Assembly (NCBI GenBank): GCA_963667715.1
Contig: OY763926.1
Location: 2,976,001 to 3,040,000, forward strand
Source: JAFGDI01 sp963667715
GTDB taxonomy: Bacteria > Planctomycetota > Phycisphaerae > Sedimentisphaerales > SM23-30
Reading direction: 5' to 3'
Length of the DNA: 64,000 nt
Below the pieces are notes generated by a model, which had not been told where the DNA came from, did not search any database, and saw only the letters and a list, made by a program, of their open reading frames with translations. Positions 26,206 through 35,565 of the stretch are shown in pieces. The translations under genes and the position numbers were made by a program. Position 1 is the first letter of the stretch, and each line of letters begins with the position of its first letter.

Positions 26206-27963
26206 ATGTCTGACGTTAAATCATTGCCGGCGGTAATAAAGGTAGATGAAAGCAAATGCAATCACTGTCTGGCCTGTATCTCTGTTTGTCCTGTCAAATT
26301 CTGTAACGATGCCAGTGGAGATCATATAGAGATCAATTCCGATCTATGTATAGGTTGCGGCGAATGCTTGAAGGCATGCACGCAAAACGCCAGATATGGA
26401 ACGGATGACACAGAAGCGTTTTTCAATGATCTGAAAAAAGGTGTGCCAATGGTAGCTATTGTTGCACCTGCGATAGCTTCGAACTTTCCAAATCAGTATT
26501 TGAACTTCAACGGATATCTGAAGAAGATCGGTGTGAAAGCGGTATTTGACGTTAGTTTTGGTGCAGAGCTTACGATTAAGTCGTATCTGGAACATATACA
26601 GAATACAGATGCCAAGTGTGTGATCGCTCAGCCGTGCCCTGCGATAGTTACGTATATAGAGACTTATAAGCCATCGCTGCTAAAATATCTCGCTCCGGCT
26701 GACAGCCCAATGCTGCACTCGGCGAAAATGATCAAGTATTATTACCCGCAGCTAGCAAACCATAAAGTAGCGGTTATATCACCATGTTATGCCAAGAAAC
26801 GTGAATTTGTCGATACTGGCTTTGGCGATTATAATGTTACTATGGCCCACCTACAGGAGCACTTCGTAAAAAGCGGTATCCATCTGGGCTCATTTCCGGA
26901 AGTAGACTACGATAACCCGCCGGCAGAGAGAGCTGTATTGTTTAGCACCCCTGGCGGTCTGCGTGATACTGCGGAACGCTGGATACCGGGAGTATCTAAT
27001 AAGATAAGGAAGATCGAAGGGCCTCATACAATATACCATTATCTCGATAATCTGGAAAAGACGATCAATGAAGGTAAGGCCCCGCTAATAGTAGATTGTT
27101 TGAACTGCGAAATGGGCTGTAACGGCGGAACTGGCACGATAAACCAGGAAACTAATCCCGACGAGTTGGAATATTTTGTCGAGCAGCGAAAGGAAAAAGC
27201 ACGTAACAGCTATCACAGACAGGTAGAGACAAAGAAAACAGAGACAAAGAAAAAATGGTTCACTAAGAACTCTACTGCTGTTAGTGTATCCCCAGAGGAA
27301 GCTACGCACGAAAAAGTAGGTCAGTATATCGAGCAGTTCTGGACTGAAGGGTTATATGGGCGTAAATATATCAATAGAGAAGAAAATAATACATTCCACA
27401 AGATATCTGAATCTGATCTGCAGAAATCGTACGATAGGCTTAAAAAGACAACAGAAGCAGATTTTAAGAACTGCTCAGCCTGTGGCTATGGTTCATGTGA
27501 AAAAATGGCAACCGCCCTGCACTATGGACTGACCCATGAGGATAACTGCTGTTACTATCAGCAGAAAGTCAATCTGGAATTTTTGGAGCAGGAGAAGCAG
27601 GTCAATCGCAAGATACACGATTTCCAATCGCTTATAACTGAGAGCCTTGATTCGCAGAAGTTCGTGGACAGATTTGAGCCGGTGGCCGCTGCTATCCAGA
27701 CGATGTCACGTCAGAGCAACCTGCTGGCAATCAATGCGGCGGTGGAAGCTGCCCGGGCAGGTGAAGTAGGAAAGACATTTGCCGTTGTTGCTGACGAGGT
27801 TAGAAGACTGGCCGGCCAGTCGCATGCGGAAGCGGAACGAATCATTCCGCTGGTAGAAGAGATCAGAGGCGAGATCGACAGTGCCTTTAACCAGCTGCAT
27901 AAGCTGATCAGTAATATGGCAATCGAACATCAGGAGCTGGAAAGCAGAGCTGGAGAGAGATAG
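26206..27963 (+). CDS. [FeFe]-hydrogenase-like sensor fused to MCP signalling domain
   Basis: A 585-aa soluble protein. Two [4Fe-4S] ferredoxin motifs (Cys18/21/24/28 and Cys48/51/54/58) are followed by an [FeFe]-hydrogenase catalytic-type domain (about 80-320). Its three cluster motifs are AQPCPAI (Cys144), SPCYAKK (Cys194) and CLNCEMGCNGG (Cys298, 301, 305; the C-x3-C spacing matches the H-cluster ligand motif). A small Fe-S domain follows (Cys423, 426, 431 and the CC near 449), then a coiled coil and a chemoreceptor signalling hairpin (about 505-536, NLLAINAAVEAARAGE and VVADEVRRLA). No membrane segment, PAS domain or kinase is present. The first motif has one Cys where catalytic enzymes have two, as in sensory hydrogenases. 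Likely role: cytoplasmic H2 or redox sensing that feeds a CheA system. GGAGAAG precedes the ATG. Confidence 0.88.
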   Translation: MSDVKSLPAVIKVDESKCNHCLACISVCPVKFCNDASGDHIEINSDLCIGCGECLKACTQNARYGTDDTEAFFNDLKKGVPMVAIVAPAIASNFPNQYLNFNGYLKKIGVKAVFDVSFGAELTIKSYLEHIQNTDAKCVIAQPCPAIVTYIETYKPSLLKYLAPADSPMLHSAKMIKYYYPQLANHKVAVISPCYAKKREFVDTGFGDYNVTMAHLQEHFVKSGIHLGSFPEVDYDNPPAERAVLFSTPGGLRDTAERWIPGVSNKIRKIEGPHTIYHYLDNLEKTINEGKAPLIVDCLNCEMGCNGGTGTINQETNPDELEYFVEQRKEKARNSYHRQVETKKTETKKKWFTKNSTAVSVSPEEATHEKVGQYIEQFWTEGLYGRKYINREENNTFHKISESDLQKSYDRLKKTTEADFKNCSACGYGSCEKMATALHYGLTHEDNCCYYQQKVNLEFLEQEKQVNRKIHDFQSLITESLDSQKFVDRFEPVAAAIQTMSRQSNLLAINAAVEAARAGEVGKTFAVVADEVRRLAGQSHAEAERIIPLVEEIRGEIDSAFNQLHKLISNMAIEHQELESRAGER

Positions 27964-28081
27964 ATTTCTTATCAACAGATTTGGCCGATTTGTGTTCGCT
28001 GGGGCTCACAGGAATTTGAGTAATTACCAGAGATTAAAGAAAGAAAATATATAGCTAACCCCATCGTTTTATTTTAACGCT

Positions 28082-28112
28082 AATGCCTCGCTCGTCGTTT
28101 GAGCGGGGCATT
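28082..28112 (+). terminator. Stem-loop after hydrogenase-like gene
   Basis: AATGCCTCGCTC and GAGCGGGGCATT pair over 12 bp with one wobble. The T tail is weak. Confidence 0.65.
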
Positions 28113-28123
28113 TGTGATTAATC

Positions 28124-28158
28124 AGGATTTAGAAGTTAGGATTTAGGATTTAGGGTTA
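28124..28158 (+). repeat. Heptamer array (AGGATTT family), copy 2
   Basis: AGGATTT, AGAAGTT, AGGATTT, AGGATTT and AGGGTTA in phase. Confidence 0.65.
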
Positions 28159-28248
28159 TTTTCTGGACATATAAATCATTTTCTATAATAATGGGAATGA
28201 TGGTTAAAAAATGTAATTCACATTTATTCTTTTCATGGAATTGGTCAT

Positions 28249-29670
28249 ATGTCAAACGAAAACATATTGGGGCAAACCGATAAAATATCAAGCTGGAAAC
28301 TAAGAATAGCTGGTATCTGCGGTGGTTTACTGTTTCTTGCAGGCAATTTCTATGGTCCTCTGGCTACTCTCCAATTATTTGCGTTCCTGCCAATGATGGT
28401 TATACTGCTTAAGAATAATGGTAAGACTACTGACGCAACAGTTGCCGGGTTATACATGTCACTGGCCTATGTTCTACCACAAATGGCATATCTAAGGATG
28501 CCGGTAGTTGTAACCATTATCTTATTAGTGTACATGACTGCAATGCTAACAATTACATGCACTTTTATTGGAATTGTAATACATCGTCCTATTATTCAAG
28601 CCGCCCTACTGGCAGGAACGATCGCATATTCCATAGACTATATCAACTGTACCATATTACCCATATGGGGACTAGCTCAATCTTTTGCACGGTCATGGTC
28701 TAGTTATCCATTTATTATTGGATTCATATCAATAACAGGTATTTGCGGTGTTATGTTCATACTTGTCAGTCTGCAAGTTTTAGCTGCTCATTTCATAACA
28801 CAACCTTCAAACAGAAGAAAAGCATCTTGTGTCGCAGCTATAACAATACTTGCCTGTGGTATTACAGACTATTTGACAGTACCAATATCTTCACAAACAC
28901 TTAAAGTCGCAACTATCGGCTGGGTATTAGACGAAACTAATGATAACCTTAACCCTGGCACTGAAATAGGATTTGAAAAGCTATTTATTGAACCTGCCCA
29001 AGAAGCCGCTAAGGCTGGAGCCAAACTGATATCGACAGGAGAGCTTGGCTTCTATTATAACAAATTTACCGCAAGCGAAACTATCGGTAAGTTCACTTCA
29101 TTTGCTAAAGAAAACAATGTATGGCTCTCAATAGGAGTATATGACATATCGGCTAAAGAAAACAAAGTTTTATTTGTATCGCCAGAAGGTAAAGTAGCAG
29201 AAGATTACACCAAAACACACCTTACCCCACTTGAACCGGGCAATAAAGGGCCCGGACATTTGAAATCAATTGAAATTGAAGGCTTCGATATTGGCACCAT
29301 GATCTGTCAAGACGATAACTTTCCTGAACAAACCACTACTTATGGCCGCAACGGAACAGGATTGCTCGTCTGCCCTACCGCAGATTGGACTACAGTACGC
29401 AATGCACACCTACAGGCAGTAAGAGCTCGCTGCATTGAATCACACTATAGTATTGTCAGAGCAGCAGCAAATGGCATTAGTGCTATTATTGATCCTGGCG
29501 GGAAAATAATAGCCAAAATGGATCATTACACAGAAGGTCCGGGCTGGCTCATAGCTGATGTACCAATTTGCCCAGAGAGAACGGCTTTCAGCAGGTTTGG
29601 CTTTGCTCTGCCATTTTCAATTCTACTGTTAGCTGTAGTTATTGTTACTAACGCAAAAAGGCTGTCGTGA
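28249..29670 (+). CDS. Apolipoprotein N-acyltransferase-like membrane protein
   Basis: A 473-aa protein with about seven N-terminal membrane helices (15-215), a carbon-nitrogen hydrolase domain (about 220-445) and a C-terminal membrane helix, the layout of Lnt. The Glu-Lys-Cys triad is present: Glu265 in STGELGF, Lys322 in YTKTHL, Cys353 in TMICQDD. Lnt adds the third acyl chain to lipoproteins on the outer face of the inner membrane. The sequence is divergent from proteobacterial Lnt, and another acyl- or amide-transfer role is possible. The stop codon lies inside the loop of the following terminator. Confidence 0.8.
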   Translation: MSNENILGQTDKISSWKLRIAGICGGLLFLAGNFYGPLATLQLFAFLPMMVILLKNNGKTTDATVAGLYMSLAYVLPQMAYLRMPVVVTIILLVYMTAMLTITCTFIGIVIHRPIIQAALLAGTIAYSIDYINCTILPIWGLAQSFARSWSSYPFIIGFISITGICGVMFILVSLQVLAAHFITQPSNRRKASCVAAITILACGITDYLTVPISSQTLKVATIGWVLDETNDNLNPGTEIGFEKLFIEPAQEAAKAGAKLISTGELGFYYNKFTASETIGKFTSFAKENNVWLSIGVYDISAKENKVLFVSPEGKVAEDYTKTHLTPLEPGNKGPGHLKSIEIEGFDIGTMICQDDNFPEQTTTYGRNGTGLLVCPTADWTTVRNAHLQAVRARCIESHYSIVRAAANGISAIIDPGGKIIAKMDHYTEGPGWLIADVPICPERTAFSRFGFALPFSILLLAVVIVTNAKRLS

Positions 29671-29692
29671 TTGACAGCCTTTTGTTATTTTT
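29656..29692. terminator. Bidirectional terminator between convergent genes
   Basis: AAAAGGCTGTC and GACAGCCTTTT form a perfect 11-bp stem with A and T runs on both sides. It serves the Lnt-like gene (+) and the GH127-type gene (-). Confidence 0.9.
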
Positions 29693-29708
29693 GTAGTTTT
29701 TGGGTTGT

Positions 29709-32159
29709 TTATTTGGTATCGATATCTACAGAGAGGATACCGACGCAGGTTTCGTTATGACGCGGAGTCATTACCAGCCTGAGTTTATTGGTAGTAAGCT
29801 TCTCGGCCGGGTGTACGAGGTTATAATTATCTGCCAGATTGCTATATTGGTCGGTATTGTATATATCAACCTTTTTCCAGCTATCGCCGTGCGGTACTTC
29901 GATATGCCACTTACCGGGCAGCTGAACTCCGCCATTGTCATTATACCAATATACGCTAACGGCGGTTACTTCCTTCCTGGTTCCCAGGTCGATCTCAACC
30001 CACTGCTGTTTGCCCTTCTGCGGCCAGCTGGTCCATCTGGGTATTGAGGTATCAGCTGAAGACTTAGGGGTATTCTTCATTCTTACCGTTTCGACGGTAT
30101 CGTGTTCAAAGGTATATGACGCTTTTACGCCAGCGAACTTCAGATTTGCCGGGTCACGCATATCGGGCTTTGCCATATCCTGCTTAGTGGCCAGCCAGGT
30201 TATCATAGAGCTGCGATCGCGGTTACTCCAGGCGAAGTACGGGATAAGTTCGAGTGATCTATCTGCTACGGTATCTATAGTTACCTCTTGGGCAGGTATA
30301 GTGATCTTTGTCAAACCGGCAAGTACACCACTGTTTATTGAGCTTACTTTGGCAGAGGCTGCGGCCCTGGCGGGGGCGATAAAGAACCGCTCAACAGATC
30401 CGCCATTATCTACACCTTCGGCACAATAGACCAGCGGCCCGCGTGAGAAGGCGATACGGTCGATATCATCTTCTACTTTATCAATACAGGTATTTTCCTG
30501 AACCGCCATCGGCAGCTTGAGGGTAACCTTGTCACCGGCCTGCCAATTGCGTTTAATTGCTGCATAACCTTTCTTGCTGGCAACCTTAACCGGCTGACCA
30601 TTTACCAGCAGCGAGAAGCCGCCGGAGGGTTGTGCGTAGTTGTAGAGCTCACCCGGTACGAGCTGACTGCTGGCCCAGGTAGGTATTCTGAGCTTGAAGG
30701 TAAAGTCAACAGCTGATTCCGGGGTGAGTTCAAAGTTGATCTCGCCATCGAAAGGATAAGCGGTCTTCTGCTCAAGAGCTACCCTGGTGCCATTTATCTC
30801 GATCTCGGTCGAATTACTGGCATAGAGCACGCTATAGAGCTCGTTGCCGTCAGTTGCATAGATAAAGCCCGGTATCTGCGGGATAAGCCTGCTGATATTC
30901 GATGGACAGCACGCAGTACCAAACCAGCCCGAACGAGGCTGATGATTGTAATCGGCTGCCAGCGGGTTCGGATAAAAGAAGCTCTTACCATCAAGGCCAA
31001 CGCCGGAGAGACAGTTATTCAACAATGCGATCTCGGCAACATCGACATATTTGGCATCATGATATTTCAGGAACATTCGCAAGTTAAAGAAGACATTTCC
31101 AACCGCGGCACAGGTCTCAAGATATGCATCCTTGTTTGGCAGCAGATATTCCGGGCCGAAGCCCTCTATGCCGTGAATCGCGCCCAGACCGCCGGTGAGG
31201 TGCATTTTGGTATCGACAATGCTGTGCCAGATAGAGTCCAGAGCCTGAGAATATTCATTTGAGCCGAGCAGACTGTCAGTCTCGGCCATTGCTGCATATT
31301 GATAGGTAGCACGGACGGCATGGCCAACCGCACGACGCTGAGCGGCAACAGGTGCCTGCTGCTGGGCATAGTCGGGAGAATTTACGCCGCGACCGGCCGG
31401 TACGAAAGTAACACCACGGATCTCGAGGAACTTCCTGGCCATATCGAGGTATAGCTTATCGCCGGTATAGTTATATAGCTTCACGAGTCCAAGCTCTATC
31501 TCCTGATGGCCTGGAGCCTGCATAACCGGCTTGCCATCGTTATAGTTCGGATCGCCGATGAAAAATACCTTATTGACATGTTTGGCACTCTTGATAGCGA
31601 CCTGCAGGAGCTTTTCCTTGCCGGTGGCCTGAGCGTAGGCAACTGCCGCTTCGTAGAGGTGGCCGACATTATATAGTTCATGACTGTGTATAACGTGGGA
31701 GTATGGTCTATCGCCCATCTCATTTACAAATGGGTTGCCGCAGATATGTGAGACGTACAGATAGCCGTCAACTTTCTGGGCCCGTGCGATAATATCAATG
31801 ATACGGTCCATCTGCTCTTCGATCGCCGGGTTTGGCTCGGTAGCGATCATCAGGGCCGCCCCTTCCATAACCTTGTACAGATCGGAGGTATTGAACCGGT
31901 GCGGCTCAGGGAGCTCAGTGCCGGTACCGGCGAGGAAATCGCCGCAAAGCTTCAGACGGCGTTGGGCGACCTCGGTCTGGGTAAGGGCATGAGGCAGAGT
32001 ATCATTTACCAGCATCTTGATACGCGGTGCCCAGGTATTATCAGACATTTTCACCTGCTGGAACGGCACCATCTTAACCGCCGGAGCTGAGGCGGCCTTT
32101 AACATACCAACCGATATAAACATCGTCAGTATAAGCACATAACTAATGCTCTTCTTCAT
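29709..32159 (-). CDS. Exported GH127-type beta-L-arabinofuranosidase
   Basis: About 816 aa. The signal peptide begins MKKSISYVLILTM; the ATG at 32159 has AAGGAA before it, and the upstream open frame to 32219 is not credible. The main domain is an (alpha/alpha)-barrel of the former DUF1680. The conserved Glu and Cys of ETCAAVGN and the cysteine pair in FGTACCPSN match the zinc-thiolate active site known in GH127 enzymes (nucleophilic Cys with Glu). A beta-sandwich follows, then a C-terminal discoidin-like domain (WVEIDLGTRKEV to the end). Expected activity: release of beta-linked L-arabinofuranose from plant glycoproteins or arabinans. Base composition is clearly GC-richer than the genes to the left. 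Confidence 0.9.
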   Translation of the reverse strand: MKKSISYVLILTMFISVGMLKAASAPAVKMVPFQQVKMSDNTWAPRIKMLVNDTLPHALTQTEVAQRRLKLCGDFLAGTGTELPEPHRFNTSDLYKVMEGAALMIATEPNPAIEEQMDRIIDIIARAQKVDGYLYVSHICGNPFVNEMGDRPYSHVIHSHELYNVGHLYEAAVAYAQATGKEKLLQVAIKSAKHVNKVFFIGDPNYNDGKPVMQAPGHQEIELGLVKLYNYTGDKLYLDMARKFLEIRGVTFVPAGRGVNSPDYAQQQAPVAAQRRAVGHAVRATYQYAAMAETDSLLGSNEYSQALDSIWHSIVDTKMHLTGGLGAIHGIEGFGPEYLLPNKDAYLETCAAVGNVFFNLRMFLKYHDAKYVDVAEIALLNNCLSGVGLDGKSFFYPNPLAADYNHQPRSGWFGTACCPSNISRLIPQIPGFIYATDGNELYSVLYASNSTEIEINGTRVALEQKTAYPFDGEINFELTPESAVDFTFKLRIPTWASSQLVPGELYNYAQPSGGFSLLVNGQPVKVASKKGYAAIKRNWQAGDKVTLKLPMAVQENTCIDKVEDDIDRIAFSRGPLVYCAEGVDNGGSVERFFIAPARAAASAKVSSINSGVLAGLTKITIPAQEVTIDTVADRSLELIPYFAWSNRDRSSMITWLATKQDMAKPDMRDPANLKFAGVKASYTFEHDTVETVRMKNTPKSSADTSIPRWTSWPQKGKQQWVEIDLGTRKEVTAVSVYWYNDNGGVQLPGKWHIEVPHGDSWKKVDIYNTDQYSNLADNYNLVHPAEKLTTNKLRLVMTPRHNETCVGILSVDIDTK

Positions 32160-32282
32160 CACAATTCCTTCTATTCTCTCTATCCAATTACACAAAAAAA
32201 GGCCTTTTAGGGCCAACAATACTTTTTTTCGTCACTTTTTAACAATAATAATCCAATATTATACATAAAAAGAGGAAAAGTT

Positions 32283-32310
32283 AGTAGTTAGAATTTGGGA
32301 TTTAGATAAA
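32283..32310 (+). repeat. Heptamer array (AGGATTT family), copy 3
   Basis: AGTAGTT, AGAATTT, GGGATTT and AGATAAA in phase. Confidence 0.5.
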
Positions 32311-32348
32311 TCGCGGGGATATATTCAGTTGGGCGTTAGATTATTGTT

Positions 32349-32456
32349 TAGATAGGATAACCGACCGGGTACGGTCTGGATATTTTCGACAGATTGAGGT
32401 AAGACTTGCTAAGCTGTGTACATATAGCCATTCTCCGATTGCGGGGGAATAATATT
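32349..32456 (+). ncRNA. Candidate structured RNA element, copy 2
   Basis: GGATAACC, hairpin GACCG-GGTA-CGGTC, CTGGAT, CGACAGAT, and hairpin ATTCTCC/GGGGAAT around GATTGCG. Compared with copy 1 at 9901 the stems keep pairing although bases differ (a C-G pair becomes A-T in the first stem). A further shared string ATATCCCTGATT lies downstream in both (10040 and 32611). It sits on the strand of, and about 390-490 nt before, the C25-like/transglutaminase gene. Confidence 0.4.
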
Positions 32457-32668
32457 TGGGATAATTGATCTTGAACGCTATTGGAGAAGGGGTAATCTTA
32501 ACTATTTTAACAATTTGAACTTAATCTGACTCCGATAAAAGGGAGCTGGTTCCAAGATCAAGACCGCTTCGGGGGGATTATTCTGTTAATTGTATTAGGC
32601 GATATCCCTGATTGGTTGGTCGTTTGGGCTTGACCGGTGGATAAATAACCACTAAGATAACTTGGGTA

Positions 32669-32730
32669 AGTAAAAAGTAATAAGATGTAAGAAATAAGCT
32701 TAGGTTTCGCCCTTCGGACGAGGCTTAAAT
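32669..32730 (+). repeat. Heptamer array (AGTAAYA family) with hairpin, copy 4
   Basis: AGTAAAA, AGTAATA, AGATGTA, AGAAATA and AGCTTAG, then a hairpin TCGCCC-TTC-GGACGA with one mismatch and GGCTT. Confidence 0.65.
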
Positions 32731-32839
32731 ATTTGATAAGGTTTGTCTGCTTTCAATACAACGGTAAAGTCTGAGTATATTGCAGGTCATTCCTTAAAAA
32801 ACTCACATACAAAACCCGCTAACAGATTCAGGTGATATT

Positions 32840-35431
32840 TTGGAAAAGATGAGAAGAATTAATCGGAAAATCGTTATTACACTGTCGATATTTGCTTTGC
32901 TTGTGCCGCTGCTGGCTGGTAGTGCGGTTGCTGGGAATATTGAGCCACGTGGCAGCTACGTTGTAGTTGCCAGTGAAGAAACTACCGCTCAGGGGGATTG
33001 GCAGAAGGTCATCGAGCAGCTGCGGAATAAATATGATGCCTCGCTGGTAGTCTATCGCGGTGGCGTGAATGATGTTATCCCGGTGCTGTCTGAATATATG
33101 CCCGGCTTTACCTGTTTTGTCGAGCCGGCCGATAGTGCTGACCTTGACTTTGTCGTGGCCGTGCAGCGGCTGACCCGCCAGCTCGACAGCGACCCGTATA
33201 CCGATACCCAATGGGCGATCCTTACCGGCTTTGTCCCGGAAGATGCCCTTCGGATCGTGAGCTGCTCTGATGAGCTGGTAGTTGATAAGATATTCTCCGG
33301 TACGGTCAGTATCGGCCTGGACAATGTCGCCGAGGGCTACCAGTTCGATGAGGGCAAGCCCGCCGCCGCAGTGCAGAAGCTCGCAGACGGCAGCACCGTC
33401 AAGCTCAACTGCCCGGCGGACTCCACCCGTGCCATTGCCGCGGCGATGCAGGATAATGTTGATGCGATCTATACCAGCGGTCACGGTTCTCCTACCGGCT
33501 GGCAGATCGGCTATAATTACCGGGACGGCTTTATCCGCGGCGCGGACGGCCAGGTCTACGGCTATGATGCCACCGGCAAGACCTTCAACTTCACAACCAG
33601 CAATACCAAGGTCTATCTGCCCTGCGGCAACTGCCTGATCGGCAATATCCCCCAGCGTGACTGCTTTGCCACTGCCATGATGCACTCGGCAGGTGTCAAC
33701 CAGATGTTCGGCTATATCGTCGTGACCTTCTACGGCTATATGGGCTGGGGCACCAATACCTACTTCGGCCAGCTCGGCGGCAAATATACGCTCAGCGAGG
33801 CCTTCTACGCCAATCAGCAGGCCCTGCTCTATACGCTGGGCGAGCGGTTCCCGGCCCTGCAGAGAGCGGAGTTCACTAATTACGACTATCAGACGATCGG
33901 CCAACTGGCAGATGCCAATGGCTACAGCGAAAATAATGATGCCGTCGGTATGCTCTGGGATCGTGATGCCCTCGCCTTTTACGGTGACCCGGCCTGGCGA
34001 GCTAGTGTTATGAAGACTGACTGCGGCTGGGACTATGCTATCAGCCATAGCAGCGAAACCGACTGGACACTTGAGATAACCGCAAGCCGGGACGGCAGCT
34101 GGCCGGACAGGCCGCTGGTATTTATGCTCCCGCAGCGGATCGAGAATGTTTCTCTTACCGAGGGCATAGAATATAAGCCGGTCATAACCGATAATTTTGT
34201 ACTGCTGCCGCTGACGGGTAAATATCAGGCGGGCGAAAGTATCAAGCTGGCCTTTTCCGCTGATACCGCCGCCGCCAAACGCACCGGCAAGGCTCTCGAG
34301 CCGCAGTTTGTCGGTGTCTCGATCGCCCAGAAGTACAAGGAAGCACTCACCGCGGCTCCGGCAGAATACCGGCCGCTGGTAAAGGCCGCCCTGGCCGCCG
34401 CCGGTGATAATGCCCCGGAAATAGCCAAGGTACTAACCGGTGTTGAAGCGGGACACAGAGAGGCCGCCGCCTTTCTCATCGCCTATATGCCCAAAAGCGA
34501 TCTCAAGACCCTCGGCAGTGAGCTGCTGATCGATAATATCGAGCTGACCTACCAGGCCGCCGAAAGTAAGCAATGGGAAGGAATCGAGCACAGTATCTTC
34601 CTGAACAATGTCCTGCCCTATGCCAATCTCGATGAGGTGCGGGTCAACTGGCGCAGCAGGCTCATGGAAACCTTCATGCCGCTGGTCAAAGACTGCAAAA
34701 CACCATCCGAAGCCGCTCAGAAGCTTAATAAGGAGCTCTGGACGCTGGTTAATGTGAAATATTCTACCGAGCGTGAGAAACCCAACCAGAACCCGTTCGA
34801 GTCGATGGAGTCCGGGCTCGCCTCCTGCAGCGGCTTGTCGATATTGCTGGTGGATGCCTGCCGGTCGGTCGGTATCCCGGCCCGCGTGGCGGGTATTGCC
34901 CGCTGGCCGCACAAGGAAGGCAATCACAGCTGGGTCGAGGTCTGGGATGGTAAGTGGTACACGCTGGGAGCCTGGGACGGCGAGGGGCTAGATGATGTCT
35001 GGTTCGCCGGAGATGCGGCCCGGGCCCGCGAAGGCTCACCCTACTATGGGATCTATGCCGTGAGCTATGAGAAAACCGATAATAACTTCATCTGTGCCTG
35101 GGACCCGGAAAATACCGAGATCGCCGCCGTTGAGGTTACCGACCGCTATCTGGATATGTGGCAGCCTGACCGTGATGGCTATCTCACCGCCGTGCGGGTC
35201 TACGACAGTAATAACAAACGCATCGCCGCCCAGATCAAGGTCTGCTCGCCCGGAGAATGCTTCCCGCTGGCAACCAGTCGCGATGAGAGCCGCGATACCA
35301 ACGATACCGCCACATTCGCCCTCACGCCCGGCAACCCCTACAAAATAGAGGTCAGCTACGAAGGCCAGACCAAAACCATAGAATTCAAACCGGAAGATAA
35401 ACCATTTCAGACGGTGGAGATCAGGATTTAA
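32840..35431 (+). CDS. Exported C25-like/transglutaminase-domain protein
   Basis: An 863-aa protein. Signal peptide (to about 31). A caspase-fold domain of the gingipain C25 type (about 35-400) is suggested by His215 in SGHGSPTG and the cysteines of LPCGNCLIG (Cys262, Cys265), with the spacing of a His-Cys dyad. After a beta domain and a helical region (about 410-620) comes a transglutaminase-like core with an intact triad: Cys663 (LASCSG), His696 (NHSWVE), Asp713. An Ig-like tail ends the protein. It may process or crosslink proteins outside the cytoplasm; which half is active is unknown. The start is TTG with AGGTGA five bases upstream; an ATG at 32849 is an alternative. Strongly GC-rich third codon positions. 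Confidence 0.8.
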   Translation: MEKMRRINRKIVITLSIFALLVPLLAGSAVAGNIEPRGSYVVVASEETTAQGDWQKVIEQLRNKYDASLVVYRGGVNDVIPVLSEYMPGFTCFVEPADSADLDFVVAVQRLTRQLDSDPYTDTQWAILTGFVPEDALRIVSCSDELVVDKIFSGTVSIGLDNVAEGYQFDEGKPAAAVQKLADGSTVKLNCPADSTRAIAAAMQDNVDAIYTSGHGSPTGWQIGYNYRDGFIRGADGQVYGYDATGKTFNFTTSNTKVYLPCGNCLIGNIPQRDCFATAMMHSAGVNQMFGYIVVTFYGYMGWGTNTYFGQLGGKYTLSEAFYANQQALLYTLGERFPALQRAEFTNYDYQTIGQLADANGYSENNDAVGMLWDRDALAFYGDPAWRASVMKTDCGWDYAISHSSETDWTLEITASRDGSWPDRPLVFMLPQRIENVSLTEGIEYKPVITDNFVLLPLTGKYQAGESIKLAFSADTAAAKRTGKALEPQFVGVSIAQKYKEALTAAPAEYRPLVKAALAAAGDNAPEIAKVLTGVEAGHREAAAFLIAYMPKSDLKTLGSELLIDNIELTYQAAESKQWEGIEHSIFLNNVLPYANLDEVRVNWRSRLMETFMPLVKDCKTPSEAAQKLNKELWTLVNVKYSTEREKPNQNPFESMESGLASCSGLSILLVDACRSVGIPARVAGIARWPHKEGNHSWVEVWDGKWYTLGAWDGEGLDDVWFAGDAARAREGSPYYGIYAVSYEKTDNNFICAWDPENTEIAAVEVTDRYLDMWQPDRDGYLTAVRVYDSNNKRIAAQIKVCSPGECFPLATSRDESRDTNDTATFALTPGNPYKIEVSYEGQTKTIEFKPEDKPFQTVEIRI

Positions 35432-35436
35432 GGTAG

Positions 35437-35467
35437 CACAAGCATCCCTGCTTGTGATTATTTTTTT
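35437..35467 (+). terminator. Terminator after C25-like/transglutaminase gene
   Basis: CACAAGCA-TCCC-TGCTTGTG followed by ATTATTTTTTT. Confidence 0.85.
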
Positions 35468-35565
35468 ACCATGAGTCCTTACGCCGGACGGGCGGAACTT
35501 AAGTAGCATAATCCCGATGTACTTAGGGATTGTGAATAAATCAGTCTTCTTCCAATAGCTTTGCA

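Larger units (their letters stand above)
32160..32839. other. Repeat-bearing divergent spacer
   Basis: No gene is seen. It separates the GH127-type gene (-) from the C25-like/transglutaminase gene (+). It holds one heptamer array of each AG family and the second copy of the structured element first seen at 9901. Confidence 0.7.

Noticed and set aside
29700..30047. 115-aa plus-strand frame after the Lnt-like gene
   Set aside because: It lies antisense to the C-terminal discoidin-like domain of the GH127-type gene and begins beyond a terminator.
32828..34048. 406-aa open frame on the minus strand
   Set aside because: It is the antisense shadow of the GC-rich C25-like/transglutaminase gene, has no ribosome site and resembles no protein.
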